The notes under the pieces were generated by a model. It ran no database searches, was not told the origin of the DNA, and worked only from the letters and a program-made list of their open reading frames with translations. The position numbers were made by a program, and so were the translations under genes. Below, in pieces: positions 16,962-25,852 of a stretch of DNA of 64,000 nucleotides (position 1 is the first letter of the stretch; each line of letters starts with the position of its first letter). The stretch is from the NCBI GenBank assembly GCA_016720115.1, contig JADJXT010000002.1, forward strand, positions 558,001-622,000, read 5' to 3'. Source of the DNA: Sphingomonadales bacterium. Its GTDB lineage: Bacteria; Pseudomonadota; Alphaproteobacteria; Sphingomonadales; Sphingomonadaceae.

Positions 16962-18092
16962 TCAATTTTCAATATCGTCGAATGGCAGGCTGGGCTGCGC
17001 GCCGACGAAAGGTTCTGCATCAGCGCCAGTCCGAGAGTCCTGGCCGCTTTGGTCAATTCCGCTGAGGGTCAGGCCCAGCAGGCGGACGCCCATTTCCGCC
17101 GGTAATATCTGGTCGAGCAACGCATGTCCGATCGCCGCAAACTCGGCGCGATCCAGAAGGTTGCGGGTCAGGCTCTTGCTGCGCGTAAGAGTCCGGAAGT
17201 CCGAATAGCGCGCTTTCAGGACAACCGTCCTGCCCTTGACCCCGCTATTCTCTATGCGGCCCCAGACAATGGAAATGATTTCGTCGAGTGCCGCGCGCAA
17301 TTCCTCATTGCTTTGCTTGTCGTTGAAATAGGTCAGTTCCCCGCCCACCGACTTGCGCTCGCGCGATGGATTGACCCGGCGATGGTCGATACCGCGCGCG
17401 GCCTTGAACAGGTAGCCGCCGGAGCTGCCGAAATTGCGCTGCAGCCACTCCTGGCTCATCGCGCGCAGATCTGCACCGCTATGTATCCCCAATCGCTCCA
17501 TTTTCTCGGCGGTGCGTGGGCCCACGCCGTGGAATCGCCGCACCGGCAGGGCAGCAACAAAGACCTCACCCTGATCGGGCAGGATGATGCACAGTCCATC
17601 GGGCTTGTTCTGGTCGCTCGCCAGCTTGGCGATGAATTTGTTGTAACTGACGCCTGCACTGGCGGTCAGCCCGGTTTCCTCGCGGATGGCCGCGCGGATC
17701 GCTTTGGCAATTTTGACGGCAGAACCGATGCCCTGCTTGTCCTCGGTGACATCAAGATAGGCCTCGTCGAGCGCCAGCGGTTCGATGAGGTCGGTGTGGC
17801 GGGCGAATATCTCGCGGATCTGGCGCGATATGCTACGATAGACCTCAAAGCGCGGCCTAACGAAGATCAGATCGGGGCATCGCCTTTGCGCACTGACCGA
17901 CGGCATGGCCGATTTGACGCCATATGCGCGCGCCTCGTAACTGGCGGCAGCCACCACACCGCGTTTCGACGATCCGCCGACGGCCACCGGCTTGCCGCGC
18001 AGCGCCGGATCGTCCCGCTGTTCGACCGATGCGTAAAATGCATCCATATCGACATGGATGATCTTGCGGAGAGGCCCCTCGTCGCCGGTCAT
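16962..18092 (-). CDS. dinB: DNA polymerase IV (Y-family)
   Basis: DinB is an error-prone translesion polymerase. The 376-residue protein starts MTGDEGPLRKIIHVDMDAFY. The catalytic acidic residues lie in IIHVDMDAFYASVEQ and LALDEAYLDVTED. The steric-gate and fingers region is GKPVAVGGSSKRGVVAAASY, EARAYGVKSAMPS. The little-finger domain runs to FVGAQPSLPFDDIEN, whose QPSLPFD segment looks like a beta-clamp-binding motif. The longer frame up to 18344 overlaps the divergent MFS gene and was rejected. No LexA box was identified by eye. Confidence 0.95.
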   Translation of the reverse strand: MTGDEGPLRKIIHVDMDAFYASVEQRDDPALRGKPVAVGGSSKRGVVAAASYEARAYGVKSAMPSVSAQRRCPDLIFVRPRFEVYRSISRQIREIFARHTDLIEPLALDEAYLDVTEDKQGIGSAVKIAKAIRAAIREETGLTASAGVSYNKFIAKLASDQNKPDGLCIILPDQGEVFVAALPVRRFHGVGPRTAEKMERLGIHSGADLRAMSQEWLQRNFGSSGGYLFKAARGIDHRRVNPSRERKSVGGELTYFNDKQSNEELRAALDEIISIVWGRIENSGVKGRTVVLKARYSDFRTLTRSKSLTRNLLDRAEFAAIGHALLDQILPAEMGVRLLGLTLSGIDQSGQDSRTGADAEPFVGAQPSLPFDDIEN

Positions 18093-18174
18093 ACCTGACC
18101 CTAACATTCGAATGCGCGTCCCGCGACCCGAAAACAGGCTGGCCTTCGCGTGCCTGCTTCCGCATAAGCGGCGC

Positions 18175-19413
18175 ATGCATTCTCCCCGCACCCAGAAAAA
18201 CCTTGGCGACCGCGAACTGATCGTGATGATGGCATCGATCATGGCGCTCAACGCGCTGGCCATCGATGCGATGTTGCCAGCCTTCCCCCAGATGGCCGCA
18301 GGACTTGGCGTTATCGATGCCAACCGTATCCAATATGTCATCACCGCCTATCTGCTTGGCATGGGTGGAGGTTCGCTGTTGCACGGCCCGCTATCCGACC
18401 GGTTCGGGCGGCGCCCGATCCTGCTCGGCGCGATTTCAGGCTATATCCTGTGCGCGCTGGCGTGCAGCTTTGCGCCCAGTTTCGACATGCTGATTGCGAT
18501 GCGGACTGCGCAGGGGCTGTGCGGCGCGGCGCTGGGCGTGCTTGTCACCTCGATCATTCGCGACCAGTTTGAAGGCGATGCGATGGCGCGGCGGATGTCT
18601 ACCATCTTCCTCGTTTTCATGGCAGTGCCGATTGTCGCCCCGCTGGTGGGATCGGCGGTGCTGCTGTTCGCCGGATGGCGTTCGATCTTCGATCTCTTCG
18701 CAATCATGGCCGTCCTTGTGCTCGTCTGGGCGGCGATGCGGCTGCCCGAAACGCTTGCCCCCGAAAACGCGATTCCGATAGCGCCGCGCACACTCGGCAG
18801 GGCGTGGAAACAGGTTATCAGCAACCGTTCGGCCAATTGCTACATGCTCGCCGGCGGAACGTCGCAAGGGGCGCTGTTCGGCTATCTCAACAGTTCGCAG
18901 CAGATTTTCGACCAGACCTTTTCGGCACCCGATTTCTTTCCCGTCGGCTTTGCCATCATCGCCGTCGGCATCGCCTGCGCCAATTTCACCAATTCGCGCA
19001 TTGTTGAGCGCTTTGGCGCACGGCGCGTATCGCAGACCGCTTTGTTCGGCTTCATCGCGCTCGCGGCGGCGCAAGCATTGGCGGCGACCTTTGCGCCATC
19101 GTCGCTGCCATTATTCCTTGGCCTTATCACCCTCAACATGGCGATGATCGGCTTTGTCGGATCGAATTTCTCCTCGATCGCGATGCAGCCTTTCGGGGCG
19201 ATTGCCGGTTCGGCTTCGTCGTTCCAGAACTTCGTGCGCACGATCTGGGCGGCGCTGATCGGCGCCGCAATCGGGCAGCAGTTCAACGGGGCGGTCACAC
19301 CGGTGGCGCTAGGCTTTCTCGGATGCGGACTACTGGCATTGACGCTGATCCTGATCGGTGAGCGCGGCCAATTGTTCACCCGTCCGGGAACGACCCGCCA
19401 AATTCCCATGTAA
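18175..19413 (+). CDS. MFS drug-resistance transporter, Bcr/CflA type
   Basis: This 412-residue protein has the 12-helix layout of major facilitator exporters. The loop 2-3 signature GPLSDRFGRRPILLG is intact, and the region RTAQGLCGAALGVLVTSIIR is typical of the Bcr/CflA drug:proton antiporter subfamily. The start is the ATG at 18175, in the 82-bp gap after the divergent dinB. It ends at a strong shared terminator at 19436-19459. The substrate cannot be predicted. Confidence 0.88.
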   Translation: MHSPRTQKNLGDRELIVMMASIMALNALAIDAMLPAFPQMAAGLGVIDANRIQYVITAYLLGMGGGSLLHGPLSDRFGRRPILLGAISGYILCALACSFAPSFDMLIAMRTAQGLCGAALGVLVTSIIRDQFEGDAMARRMSTIFLVFMAVPIVAPLVGSAVLLFAGWRSIFDLFAIMAVLVLVWAAMRLPETLAPENAIPIAPRTLGRAWKQVISNRSANCYMLAGGTSQGALFGYLNSSQQIFDQTFSAPDFFPVGFAIIAVGIACANFTNSRIVERFGARRVSQTALFGFIALAAAQALAATFAPSSLPLFLGLITLNMAMIGFVGSNFSSIAMQPFGAIAGSASSFQNFVRTIWAALIGAAIGQQFNGAVTPVALGFLGCGLLALTLILIGERGQLFTRPGTTRQIPM

Positions 19414-19435
19414 CGCAATAGGCACCTGCAAAGAA

Positions 19436-19459
19436 AAAGGGAGGCCGAAGCCTCCCTTT
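19436..19459. terminator. Bidirectional rho-independent terminator
   Basis: AAAGGGAGGC, a CGAA tetraloop and GCCTCCCTTT form a perfect 10-bp stem. T-rich tracts flank the stem on the plus strand, and A-rich sequence precedes it, giving T residues on the minus strand. It lies between the convergent MFS and amino acid permease genes. Confidence 0.85.
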
Positions 19460-19479
19460 CCTTTTCCGTCTGCGCCCGA

Positions 19480-21021
19480 TCAGTGGATCGGCGGCACCGA
19501 TGTCGGCGGCGCATCGGGATCGTCCTCATGCACCTCGATATGCCCTCGACCGACATGGCTGCGGCTGCGGCTATAGGCGAAATACACAACCAGTCCGATA
19601 CCCGCCCAGATCAGGAACAGGATCTGGCTTTTCACGTCGAGCTTGTAGAAAAGATAAAGGCATCCCGCGATTGCAACCGGCGCGGTGAACATCAGCGCCG
19701 GCGTGCGGAACGGCCGGTGGCGGCCCGGATCGGTACGGCGGATGACCATTACCGCAATGGAAACAGCCGCGAACGCAAACAATGTTCCCGAATTCGAGAT
19801 ATTCGCCAATTGCCCGACCGGGAAAAATGCGGCGAACAGCGCTACAAAAATACCCGTCAGGATGGTGATGACATGCGGTGTGTTGAACTTCGGGTGGATC
19901 CGCGAAAAGGCTTCGGGAAGAAGTCCGTCGCGGCTCATGACGAAGAAGATACGCGTTTGGCCAAACATCATCATCAGGATGACCGAAGGAAGCGCAAGAC
20001 CGGCAGCCAGACCGATCAGGTTCCCGATTTGCGGCCAACCGATTTCACGCAGGGTGAATGCCAAAGCTTCCTTTGAACAGACGACGTCTTTCATGCCGTC
20101 CGCAGCGCGGGCCGCACATTGTGCGGCAAGCTCACGGCTGCCCGGCTCAAGTCCAACAACGCCCGCCGCATCCATTACCGGCTGCGAGCTGACCCCAGGT
20201 GCGCCAATGACGCCCGCAGCAACGAGAAGGTAAAAGACCGTGCAAATCGCCAGCGAGCCGATCAAACCGATCGGCATGTTGCGTTGCGGGTTCTTAGTTT
20301 CCTCTGCCGCAGTCGACACCGCGTCGAAGCCGACATAAGCAAAGAAGATCGAGGCTGCTGCTGCACCGATGCCGCCAAAGCCCAGCGGTGAGAAGGGCTC
20401 GAACTGCTCCATGTTCATTACCGGAACAGCCAGAATGATGAACAATGTCAGCGCAGCAACCTTGATGGCAACAAGGATCGCGTTGACGGTGGCGCTCTCT
20501 TTCGTGCCGATGACGAGCAGCCAGGTCACAAGTCCCGCAATGAACATCGCTGGCAAGTTGACCAGCCCACCATCAAACGGGCCAAGCACCCAAGTGTCCG
20601 GTATGTCTATGGAGAAGGCATTTTCGATAAGCCCGACAACATAGCCCGACCAGCCCACGGATACCGCACCTGCGGCTACCGCATATTCGAGGATCAGCGC
20701 CCAGCCGACCATCCAGGCAATCAATTCGCCCATCACGGCATAGCTGTAAGTATATGCCGATCCCGAAACCGGCACCATCGACGCCATCTCTGCATAGCAA
20801 AGCGCGGCAAACGCACATACCAGCCCGGCGATGATAAAGCTTATCATCATGCCCGGCCCGGCCTTTTGCGCGGCTTCAGCGGTCAGGACGAAAATGCCCG
20901 TACCGATCACCGCACCGATGCCAAGCATCGTCAACTGGAACGCGCCAAGCGATCGGTGGAGGGACTTTTTCTCCGCCGTCGCCAATATGGCGTCCAGCGG
21001 CTTCACCCGGTCGAATAACAT
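19480..21021 (-). CDS. APC-family amino acid permease, CAT-like
   Basis: This 513-residue permease has about 12-14 hydrophobic helices. Helix 1 has the unwound segment LGIGAVIGTGIFVLTA and helix 6 has IFFAYVGFDAVSTAAEETKN PQRNMP, both characteristic of the cationic-amino-acid-transporter branch. A periplasmic loop at residues about 285-330 contains a cysteine pair. The C-terminal tail has a His/Asp/Pro-rich stretch. It is the last gene of the minus-strand run after hinT. Substrate specificity, probably an amino acid, is not readable. Confidence 0.9.
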   Translation of the reverse strand: MLFDRVKPLDAILATAEKKSLHRSLGAFQLTMLGIGAVIGTGIFVLTAEAAQKAGPGMMISFIIAGLVCAFAALCYAEMASMVPVSGSAYTYSYAVMGELIAWMVGWALILEYAVAAGAVSVGWSGYVVGLIENAFSIDIPDTWVLGPFDGGLVNLPAMFIAGLVTWLLVIGTKESATVNAILVAIKVAALTLFIILAVPVMNMEQFEPFSPLGFGGIGAAAASIFFAYVGFDAVSTAAEETKNPQRNMPIGLIGSLAICTVFYLLVAAGVIGAPGVSSQPVMDAAGVVGLEPGSRELAAQCAARAADGMKDVVCSKEALAFTLREIGWPQIGNLIGLAAGLALPSVILMMMFGQTRIFFVMSRDGLLPEAFSRIHPKFNTPHVITILTGIFVALFAAFFPVGQLANISNSGTLFAFAAVSIAVMVIRRTDPGRHRPFRTPALMFTAPVAIAGCLYLFYKLDVKSQILFLIWAGIGLVVYFAYSRSRSHVGRGHIEVHEDDPDAPPTSVPPIH

Positions 21022-21088
21022 CAGATTCTCCCCAAAATTTATATCTGAGCGCGAACCTAGAGCCTAATCGCACGCGCGCAACAAAATT

Positions 21089-21466
21089 TCAGCGCAACAG
21101 CATGGGCCCCAAGGCTTTTCCACCGAAAAGGTGAACATGGAGGTGCGGCACCTCCTGATGGCTGTCGAGCCCGGCATTGGCGAGCAGACGATAGCCGGGG
21201 GCGACCAGCCCCTGTTCGCGCGCGACATGGCCGACGGCGCGGATGAAACCGGCAATCTCCGCTTCGCTCGCCCTGGCGCTGAAATCGTCCCAGCTGACAT
21301 AGGCGCCTTTGGGGATTACCAGGATGTGGATCGGCGCCTGCGGGTTTATATCGTGAAAGGCGAGCGCCCATTCATCTTCATGGACCGTGCGGTTGGGAAT
21401 CTCCCCGCGCAGGATTTTGGCGAAGATGTTCTGGTCGTCATAAGGCAAGGTTGCATCAACGGGCAC
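21089..21466 (-). CDS. HIT-family nucleotide-binding protein (HinT-like)
   Basis: This 125-residue histidine-triad protein hydrolyses purine nucleoside phosphoramidates or acyl-adenylates in its characterised relatives. The triad is H108-L-H110-V-H112 in EVPHLHVHLFGGKALG. INPQAPIHILVIPKGAYV is the other conserved strand. It follows hisE by 3 bp and is probably cotranscribed with it, an arrangement often seen in alphaproteobacteria. Confidence 0.93.
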   Translation of the reverse strand: MPVDATLPYDDQNIFAKILRGEIPNRTVHEDEWALAFHDINPQAPIHILVIPKGAYVSWDDFSARASEAEIAGFIRAVGHVAREQGLVAPGYRLLANAGLDSHQEVPHLHVHLFGGKALGPMLLR

Positions 21467-21469
21467 GTA

Positions 21470-21787
21470 TCATCCTTTCCTGCCAGCTTTTTCTTCGATT
21501 CCCGAAACGCCCTCGCGACGTTCGAGTTCTCGCAAAACATCGTCGAGACCAAGTTCTGCATCGGCAAGCAATATGGTGAGGTGGAACAGCAAATCGGCAG
21601 CTTCGCTTGTGAGCTTTTCCGGCCCTTCCTTGAGCGCGGCGATGATCGTCTCGGTGGCTTCCTCGCCAACCTTCTGCGCAATCTTGGCCGTGCCCTTTGC
21701 AAAGAGCGAGGCGACGTAGCTCGACGCCGGATCACCGCCCTTGCGTGCGCGGATAACCGCCTCCAGCCGCTCGATTCGCGGGTCCAT
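21470..21787 (-). CDS. hisE: Phosphoribosyl-ATP pyrophosphatase
   Basis: HisE hydrolyses phosphoribosyl-ATP to phosphoribosyl-AMP in the second step of histidine synthesis. The 105-residue protein starts MDPRIERLEAVI and carries the all-alpha MazG-like metal site in KVGEEATETIIAAL and EAADLLFHLTILLAD. The ATG at 21787 overlaps the MarR stop as TGATG, so it is translationally coupled; a TTG at 21790 is the alternative start. No other his gene is visible here. Confidence 0.93.
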   Translation of the reverse strand: MDPRIERLEAVIRARKGGDPASSYVASLFAKGTAKIAQKVGEEATETIIAALKEGPEKLTSEAADLLFHLTILLADAELGLDDVLRELERREGVSGIEEKAGRKG

Positions 21788-22308
21788 CAACGCCCCCTGC
21801 CCTGCAATGCCATGACCATCTGCCGTTCATCCTCGGGGATCAGCCCTTCGAGTACGCGCCAGAAACCGGTCACCGACTCCTGCCCCGCCGCTGCATAGGC
21901 CGCCGACAAACCGGTGCGCAAGGCCTCGAACAGCAGTGCCTCGAACGCGGCGCCGCTTTCGGTCAGGCGCAACAGCTTTTGCCGCCGGTCGACCTCGCCC
22001 GCCCTTGTTTCCACCAATGCCTTTGCAGCCAGATCGTTCAACACTCGACCAAGCGACTGTTTGGTTATCGACAGGATTTTAAGCAACGCACTGACCGGCA
22101 GATCGGGCTGACGCGCAATGAAATAGAGCGCGCGGTGGTGCGCACGGCCAAAGCCATGCTCCACCAGAAGCTCGTCGACCGAACGCGTCAGACGGGTATA
22201 GCCGAAGAAAAGCAGTTCGACCCCGCGCCTGACCTCATCCTCACGAAGGAAGAGCGGTGAGGCTGGTGGCGAGAATATCTCGAGCGAGGGAGAAGATGGG
22301 ACAGCCAT
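21787..22308 (-). CDS. MarR family transcriptional regulator
   Basis: This 173-residue MarR-type protein carries the winged helix in AHHRALYFIARQPDLPVSAL, LKILSITKQSLGRVLNDLAAK and RRQKLLRLTESGAAFE. Relatives in alphaproteobacteria are called PetP, but that name is not supported by the neighbours here. It is transcribed divergently from ilvE and is the first gene of the run hisE-hinT-permease. A pair of TTGACG direct repeats at about 22310 and 22320 lies just upstream and may be part of the divergent promoter. Its ligand is unknown. Confidence 0.87.
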   Translation of the reverse strand: MAVPSSPSLEIFSPPASPLFLREDEVRRGVELLFFGYTRLTRSVDELLVEHGFGRAHHRALYFIARQPDLPVSALLKILSITKQSLGRVLNDLAAKALVETRAGEVDRRQKLLRLTESGAAFEALLFEALRTGLSAAYAAAGQESVTGFWRVLEGLIPEDERQMVMALQGRGR

Positions 22309-22398
22309 ATTGACGTATCTTGACGCAGCCCATAACTAAGTGCAAGCATTTCCTGAACGCCGCAATTTTCGTAATTTTATTTCAAAATGGAACCAAGC

Positions 22399-23496
22399 AT
22401 GTCGCAGTCTGCCCTCCCGACACTCGAACGCCTGCCGCACCCCTCGCCGGTTGCCGATGATGCGCGCGCAGGGCTGATTGCCGATCCGGGCTTTGGCAAG
22501 GTGTTCACCGATTACATGGTGACGATCAGATATACCGAAGGCCAGGGCTGGCACAGCGCGACACTCGGCCCGCGCGGCCCGTTGACGCTCGATCCGGCCA
22601 CCGCTGTATTGCATTATGCGCAGGAGATTTTCGAAGGCCTCAAGGCCTATCGGCTGGCAGACGGATCGATGGCGCTGTTCCGGCCCGATGCCAATGCCCG
22701 CCGCTTCAACCAGTCGGCGCGTCGGCTTGCCATGCCCGAAATTCCCGAAAGCCTCTTCGTCGATTCGATCAAGGCGCTGATCGAAGTTGACAAGAGCTGG
22801 TTTCCACCCGTCGAGGGCGGCTCGATCTATATCCGCCCCTTCATGATCGCCAGCGAAGTGTTTCTGGGCGTGAAGCCCTCGTCCGAATATCTGTTCATGA
22901 TCATCTGCTCGGCTGCGGGCAATTATTTCAAGAGCGGCGCACCCGCGATCAAGATCTGGATATCGGAAAACTATACCCGCGCAGCACCGGGCGGCACTGG
23001 GGCCGCCAAATGCGGTGGCAATTATGCCGCCAGCCTGATCGCGCAGCAGGAAGCGATTGCGCATGGCTGCGACCAGGTGGTCTTCCTCGACGCCGCAGAG
23101 CATCGCTGGGTCGAGGAACTGGGCGGCATGAACCTGTTCTTCATTTTCGACGACGGATCGATCGTCACCCCACCGACCGACGGCACCATTTTGGAAGGCA
23201 TTACACGTACCTCGCTGATCCAGCTGGCGCAGGAAGAGGGGCTGACGGTTCGCGAAGAAAATTACGCCATCGACCAATGGCGCGCCGATGCGGAAAGCGG
23301 AAAGCTGGTGGAAAGCTTCGCTTGCGGCACAGCAGCAGTTGTAACACCCGTCGGCAGCGTGCACGGCACAGCGGGCAGCTTCACCATCGGCAGCGGCGGC
23401 CCCGGCCAACTCACCCAGAAATTGCGGGCAAAACTGGTCGATATCCAGCGCGGGACGGCACCCGACACGCATGGCTGGGTGGACCGGATAAATTAA
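22399..23496 (+). CDS. ilvE: Branched-chain amino acid aminotransferase
   Basis: IlvE transfers the amino group between branched-chain amino acids and 2-oxoglutarate using PLP. The 365-residue protein has HYAQEIFEGLKAYRLADGS, the PLP lysine K204 in GGTGAAKCGGNYAASLIAQQ, and EELGGMNLFFIFDDG with ILEGITRTSLIQLA. These are diagnostic of the longer class IV BCAT form. The ATG at 22399 has GGA seven bases upstream; an ATG at 22387 would add four residues. It is divergent from the MarR regulator. Confidence 0.95.
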   Translation: MSQSALPTLERLPHPSPVADDARAGLIADPGFGKVFTDYMVTIRYTEGQGWHSATLGPRGPLTLDPATAVLHYAQEIFEGLKAYRLADGSMALFRPDANARRFNQSARRLAMPEIPESLFVDSIKALIEVDKSWFPPVEGGSIYIRPFMIASEVFLGVKPSSEYLFMIICSAAGNYFKSGAPAIKIWISENYTRAAPGGTGAAKCGGNYAASLIAQQEAIAHGCDQVVFLDAAEHRWVEELGGMNLFFIFDDGSIVTPPTDGTILEGITRTSLIQLAQEEGLTVREENYAIDQWRADAESGKLVESFACGTAAVVTPVGSVHGTAGSFTIGSGGPGQLTQKLRAKLVDIQRGTAPDTHGWVDRIN

Positions 23497-23570
23497 GCGT
23501 CAGCACGTGTTGCCAAGCGGTTTTTGGGCGCTATAAGGCCGCTCTCCCGGGGCAATCGCGCCCGGGCTGC

Positions 23571-23645
23571 TGGGGTGTCGCCAAGTGGTAAGGCACCGGT
23601 TTTTGGTACCGGCATTCGCAGGTTCGAATCCTGCCACCCCAGCCA
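23571..23645 (+). tRNA. tRNA-Gln (anticodon TTG)
   Basis: The sequence folds as a 72-nt cloverleaf plus encoded CCA. The acceptor is TGGGGTG/CACCCCA, the anticodon stem CCGGT/ACCGG with loop TTTTGGT, and the T-arm GCAGG-TTCGAAT-CCTGC. Anticodon TTG reads CAA and probably CAG. The weak U1-A72 pair is typical of bacterial tRNA-Gln. Confidence 0.96.
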
Positions 23646-23743
23646 GCTTCCCCTGAAATTTGCATAAGCCTTTGACTTTGGTGGCATATACACCGCTGTT
23701 AAGCGATGTAAAAGGTGGTAACTATTTAGCCTCTACAGTAGCG

Positions 23744-23810
23744 CAACTTGTAAATCCGCTATATCTGACCATCCATTGGAGCCTCGACAATAAAGCCTTA
23801 TAACAAGTTG
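23744..23810. promoter_or_regulatory. Separated inverted repeat upstream of the response regulator
   Basis: CAACTTGT (23744-23751) and ACAAGTTG (23803-23810) are perfect inverted 8-mers, each followed or preceded by a GCG-like step. They flank a 51-bp stretch within the 184-bp leader between tRNA-Gln and the response regulator. This may be a looped operator or a leader stem; no clear -35/-10 pair was identified. Confidence 0.4.
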
Positions 23811-23829
23811 TCGCGTCGAGAGAATATGG

Positions 23830-24531
23830 GTGGCTAAAATGCGGATTGCTATTGCCGACGATGAAGTCGATGTCGTCAATTTCCTGAAGACCATCGTCGA
23901 AGATATGGGCCATATTGCTTCGGCCTTTTCCGATGGCGCAGCTTTGTCTCAAGCATTGGTCCGGGAAACCTATGATCTGGTCATCATGGACTGGACCATG
24001 CCCAAAAAAGACGGGCTGGCTACATTGGAATGGATGCAGACGTCGCTGCAGGAAAAGCCTCCGGTCATCATGCTGACCAATCGTTCGGCGAAGAAAGATA
24101 TCAGCGATGCCCTGAACGCCGGGGCCGACGACTATGTCACAAAGCCGGAAGATCCTTCGGTCATTTCCGCGCGCATCAATGCGTTGCTTCGTCGCAGCGC
24201 GGGCAGCGGGGCGTTTGAAGCCAAAGCGGTCTACGGCAAATATGAATTCGACCGGATCGATCAGACCGTGGCTATAGACGACAAGGTGATGACGCTGACG
24301 GCCAAGGAATTCGAACTTGCGGACATGTTCTTCCGCAATCGCGATCGCACATTGTCGCGCAACTATATCATGGAAACCATCTGGCGCACGACCGCCGCGC
24401 TGGCGACACGGACGCTCGACATGCACATCTCGCGCGTGCGCGCAAAGCTTGATCTCAAACCGGAAAACGGGTTTCGCATCTTCACGGTATTCGGCTACGG
24501 ATATCGACTGGAGTCCATCGAGAAGAGGTAA
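23830..24531 (+). CDS. OmpR-type response regulator of a CHASE2/FecR locus
   Basis: This 233-residue two-domain response regulator has a receiver with the acidic pair D10/D11, phospho-acceptor D54 in VIMDWTMP and K105 in YVTKPEDP (numbering from the GTG at 23830). The C-terminal winged helix follows from about residue 135 with MTLTAKEFELADMFFRNRDR, TLDMHISRVRAKL and FGYGYRLE. An ATG at 23839 in the same frame is an equally possible start. The next gene begins 4 bp after its stop, and the CHASE2 kinase follows, so this regulator is the natural output of the locus. Confidence 0.9.
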   Translation: MAKMRIAIADDEVDVVNFLKTIVEDMGHIASAFSDGAALSQALVRETYDLVIMDWTMPKKDGLATLEWMQTSLQEKPPVIMLTNRSAKKDISDALNAGADDYVTKPEDPSVISARINALLRRSAGSGAFEAKAVYGKYEFDRIDQTVAIDDKVMTLTAKEFELADMFFRNRDRTLSRNYIMETIWRTTAALATRTLDMHISRVRAKLDLKPENGFRIFTVFGYGYRLESIEKR

Positions 24532-24535
24532 AGCC

Positions 24536-25834
24536 ATGAAGCATCTGGCACTGTCCGTCGCGGCCCTTTCGCTTGCGGCGTGCCTCGGCGCACCCGCCCA
24601 TGCAAAGGATGATCTGACATACAAGGTTGTACACGGCGATACGCTCATCGGGATTGCGAACAAATATCTGATCCGCGCTGGCGACTATCGCGTCGTTCAG
24701 AAACAAAACCGGATCACCGATCCCAAAGCCATTCCAGTCGGCACCATACTCAAACTGCCAAGATCGCTGCTGAAGTTCCAACCTGCCTCGGCACGGCTTT
24801 CGTCGATTAAGGGACAAGTCACTGCCATCATCGGGGGCACCTCGAAAACGGTGGCGAATGGAGCGAGCCTGACCGAAGGCCAGAGCCTCAAAACCGCTGG
24901 CGGATCTTTTGCGTCGCTTTTGTTGGAAGATGGATCGCGCGTGTCGGTGCCATCCAACACCGAGATCAAGGTCGTCCGGCTGCGGCGGTACATACTCGAT
25001 TCCGCACTTGATTATGATTTCCAGGTCGATCGGGGCAGCGCGCGATCCAAAGTTGCACCGCTCAAATCCTCCAATGACAGATATCAGGTGCGAACGCCCA
25101 AGGCGGTATCGGCAGTTCGCGGCACCGATTTCCAGACCCGTTTCGACGATCAGTCAAACCGCGACTTTGCGGAGGTTGACGAAGGCGCGCTTGCCGTTGG
25201 CGTGCAGGACGGGAAAGAACTGGCTGTTCCGGCCGGAAACGGTCTGGCCGTCAATGCTGACGGTTCAACCCTGGCCGAAGCTCTCCTGCCGCCGCTGGAC
25301 ATAGCCGGAGCCGGACGGTTGCAAAACCAGCCCACCGTGCGCTTCGCACTGGATGCAGCCAGCGGCGTTTCCCGCGTCCGCGCCAGCATCGCAAAAGATG
25401 CAAGCTTTGCAGAGCAGATCGCAGACATCGTGGTCGCTGGCGATAGCGCGGATTTTGGGGCCCTTGAAGACGGCAACTATTTCTTTCGCGCACGTGCGAT
25501 ATCCGCAAATGGTTTTGAAGGGCTGGCCTCCACCTACGCCTTCAAACGGCGGCTGAATACAGTCAGCGGAACCGCCGGTGCAACCGATGACGGCTGGACA
25601 TTCAAATGGAGCGGCGAAGGCAAAGGAACGATCCGGTATAATTTCCAACTCTTCCGAGGCAGCACCGACGGGGTGGCCATGGTCGATGAAACCGGACTGG
25701 CAGCGCATCAGATTATCCTGTCGGAACTTCCCAATGGCGATTATTACTGGCGGATCGGCACCGTCCAATATGCGGATGGCGAAACGAATACGAATTGGAC
25801 GCCATTTGAAAAGATCATCGTCGCTACGAACTAG
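24536..25834 (+). CDS. Exported LysM-FecR domain protein
   Basis: This 432-residue protein begins with a signal sequence (MKHLALSVAALSLAACLG). The LAAC at residues 13-16 fits a lipobox, while AHA at 21-23 would suit signal peptidase I, so the mode of export is open. A LysM peptidoglycan-binding domain follows (about 28-76, with VVHGDTLIGIANKYL). A FecR domain comes next (about 118-215, with LLEDGSRVSVPSNTEIKVV and VRTPKAVSAVRGTDFQTRFD). The C-terminal 200 residues look like tandem beta-sandwich repeats, including DGNYFFRARAISANGFEG and NGDYYWRIGTVQYADG. It lies between the response regulator and the CHASE2 kinase. A periplasmic or envelope signalling partner of the kinase is the likely role, by inference. 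Confidence 0.85.
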   Translation: MKHLALSVAALSLAACLGAPAHAKDDLTYKVVHGDTLIGIANKYLIRAGDYRVVQKQNRITDPKAIPVGTILKLPRSLLKFQPASARLSSIKGQVTAIIGGTSKTVANGASLTEGQSLKTAGGSFASLLLEDGSRVSVPSNTEIKVVRLRRYILDSALDYDFQVDRGSARSKVAPLKSSNDRYQVRTPKAVSAVRGTDFQTRFDDQSNRDFAEVDEGALAVGVQDGKELAVPAGNGLAVNADGSTLAEALLPPLDIAGAGRLQNQPTVRFALDAASGVSRVRASIAKDASFAEQIADIVVAGDSADFGALEDGNYFFRARAISANGFEGLASTYAFKRRLNTVSGTAGATDDGWTFKWSGEGKGTIRYNFQLFRGSTDGVAMVDETGLAAHQIILSELPNGDYYWRIGTVQYADGETNTNWTPFEKIIVATN

Positions 25835-25852
25835 GTTTTTGCAGGTCAACGG

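Noticed and set aside
22336..23472. Minus-strand ORF of 378 residues over ilvE
   Set aside because: It is antisense to a clear aminotransferase.
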